Below are positions 63,182 to 64,000 of a DNA stretch of 64,000 nucleotides, in pieces; position 1 is the first letter of the stretch, and every line of letters begins with the position of its first letter. The DNA comes from Acinetobacter sp. XS-4 (GTDB taxonomy: Bacteria; Pseudomonadota; Gammaproteobacteria; Pseudomonadales; Moraxellaceae), in the NCBI RefSeq assembly GCF_023920705.1, contig NZ_CP094657.1:2604001-2668000 (forward strand). Direction: 5' to 3'. The notes under the pieces were generated by a model. That model was not told the origin of the DNA, ran no database searches, and saw nothing but the letters and a program-made list of their open reading frames with translations. Both the position numbers and the translations under genes were made by a program.

Positions 63182-63835
63182 TTACACCCCTTCAGCTTCA
63201 CGAACAACCAGTTGAATTTTGGTTGGGTTATAGGCATTACATGGGTTGTTCAACTGCGGGCAATTAGAAATTAAAACAATCAAATCCATTTCTGCCCGAA
63301 CTTCTACATATTTACCGGGGCCTGAAATTCCATCATCAAATTTAAGCTGACCGTCTGGCGTTACTGGCACATTCATAAAAAAGTTAATGTTTGGGCCGAT
63401 GTGGCGGACATTTAAGCCATGCTTTTTTGCAATCGGGTGTTTTGCCAAAGCATACATAAAGTTGTTACGGCAACTATGCATTGGGTACGTTTCATGTGCA
63501 TAGCGAACCGTATTACTTTCGCATGAACAGGCGCCACCAATAGTGTCATGACGCCCGCAGTTATCATCATGAATAACGGCTATTGGACGGCCAAAGTTAC
63601 TGTAGAGCTTGGTGCCCTTTTCTAAATAAATATGTTGGTTGATGGCCAAAGTATCCATTGCGCTATAACGCTCAGTTGGGTTTTCGGCGCTCATAAACAA
63701 AGTATCGACCGCTTGGTTCCCCTCCAGATCAATAATTCGAAAATATTGGCCCTTTTTAACCTCGCACATCCACGCTTCGCCCGCAGGACAAACTTCATTT
63801 AAAACTGCTTTTTCAAATGATTGTAAAACTGTCAT
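63182..63835 (-). CDS. DUF1989 protein, UAAP2 / carboxyguanidine deiminase subunit type
   Basis: 217 aa (GQYFRIIDLEGNQAVDTLFM, TLAINQHIYLEKGTKLYSN, DDNCGRHDTIGGACSCESN). DUF1989 proteins next to urea-carboxylase-like enzymes were shown in other bacteria to be carboxyguanidine deiminase, which turns carboxyguanidine into allophanate. Strong AGGAG ribosome site; adjoins the carboxylase gene and a further gene running off the window. Confidence 0.82.
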   Translation of the reverse strand: MTVLQSFEKAVLNEVCPAGEAWMCEVKKGQYFRIIDLEGNQAVDTLFMSAENPTERYSAMDTLAINQHIYLEKGTKLYSNFGRPIAVIHDDNCGRHDTIGGACSCESNTVRYAHETYPMHSCRNNFMYALAKHPIAKKHGLNVRHIGPNINFFMNVPVTPDGQLKFDDGISGPGKYVEVRAEMDLIVLISNCPQLNNPCNAYNPTKIQLVVREAEGV

Positions 63836-63850
63836 GATGCTTCTCCTGAT

Positions 63851-64000
63851 TTAAATATTGCTAAGCGCGTAGTAGCGGGCTGTGTTTTGGAAGGCACGCT
63901 GATTTTGCGAACATGCATCACGACAAATATCGCTGTCTGTTAGAGAATTGGCTTTAAATAGACTGAGTTGAATATCGGCAGGTTGATAGCTTGTGCTGGT
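63851..64000 (-). CDS. C-terminal 49 codons of a DUF1989-type partner (UAAP1), cut by window edge
   Basis: Open frame ending with TAA at 63851, reading SLTDSDICRDACSQNQRAF and YYALSNI at its end. Position directly before UAAP2 is where the first DUF1989 gene of these clusters sits; the visible tail is too short to prove the family. Confidence 0.55.
   Translation of the reverse strand, partial: TSTSYQPADIQLSLFKANSLTDSDICRDACSQNQRAFQNTARYYALSNI

Noticed and set aside
1..64000. Mobile element or prophage as source of the T6SS cassettes
   Set aside because: No transposase, integrase, terminal repeats or tRNA attachment site seen; homologous recombination at vgrG/rhs explains the mosaic better.

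Overview
The window looks like chromosome of an Acinetobacter species of the calcoaceticus/baumannii group. This rests on the low GC content, the type VI secretion (T6SS) gene order with Acinetobacter-specific accessory genes (asaA, asaB, asaD, tagX, tagN) and no tssJ, and the flanking metabolic genes. I see no rRNA, tRNA, CRISPR array, insertion sequence or prophage.

Region by region. 1-503: 5' part of a DapA-family aldolase/deaminase gene cut by the window edge. 504-11393: ordinary chromosomal genes: two lipoproteins, soxR with its operator, queH, a MocR-type regulator divergent from a GNAT acetyltransferase, a YcaQ-type DNA glycosylase, and a guanine deaminase/MFS/ankyrin operon divergent from a LysR gene. 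A lone + strand terminator at 962-988 points to an unannotated small RNA.

11390-33019: complete core T6SS locus on the minus strand, transcribed asaA-tssB-tssC-hcp-tssE-tssF-tssG-asaB-tssM-tagF-tagN-PAAR-clpV-tssA-tssK-tssL-asaD-tagX. It has all core parts except TssJ and VgrG.

33829-50107: a T6SS payload island directly upstream of the core locus. Two vgrG genes head two cassettes. The first vgrG (47273-50107) is coupled by TAATG overlaps to an Ntox15 (Tde-like) DNase and its GAD-like/DUF1851 immunity gene. Behind them lie a broken second Ntox15 tail, two DUF1911-type (PoNi-like) immunity genes, and a start-less Rhs tip with an HNH/EndoVII-like toxin end plus a putative immunity gene. The second vgrG (37831-40617) heads an uncharacterised 988-residue effector, faced by a convergent SUMF1-like lipoprotein that is probably its immunity protein. 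Both vgrG genes share the same promoter layout.

50211-52940: a LysR gene divergent from a DHA2-type MFS pump and a small NTF2-like protein. 53036-64000: a nitrogen-acquisition region (ABC transporter, allophanate hydrolase, biotin-dependent urea/guanidine carboxylase and DUF1989 proteins). It is probably a guanidine or urea to ammonia pathway, and an HxlR/NAD(P)H oxidoreductase pair sits inside it. The pathway appears to be controlled by a NikR-fold protein that has lost three of four nickel ligands. Tandem GTATTAC-type sites with identical 14-bp spacing lie upstream of both its own operon and the transporter operon.
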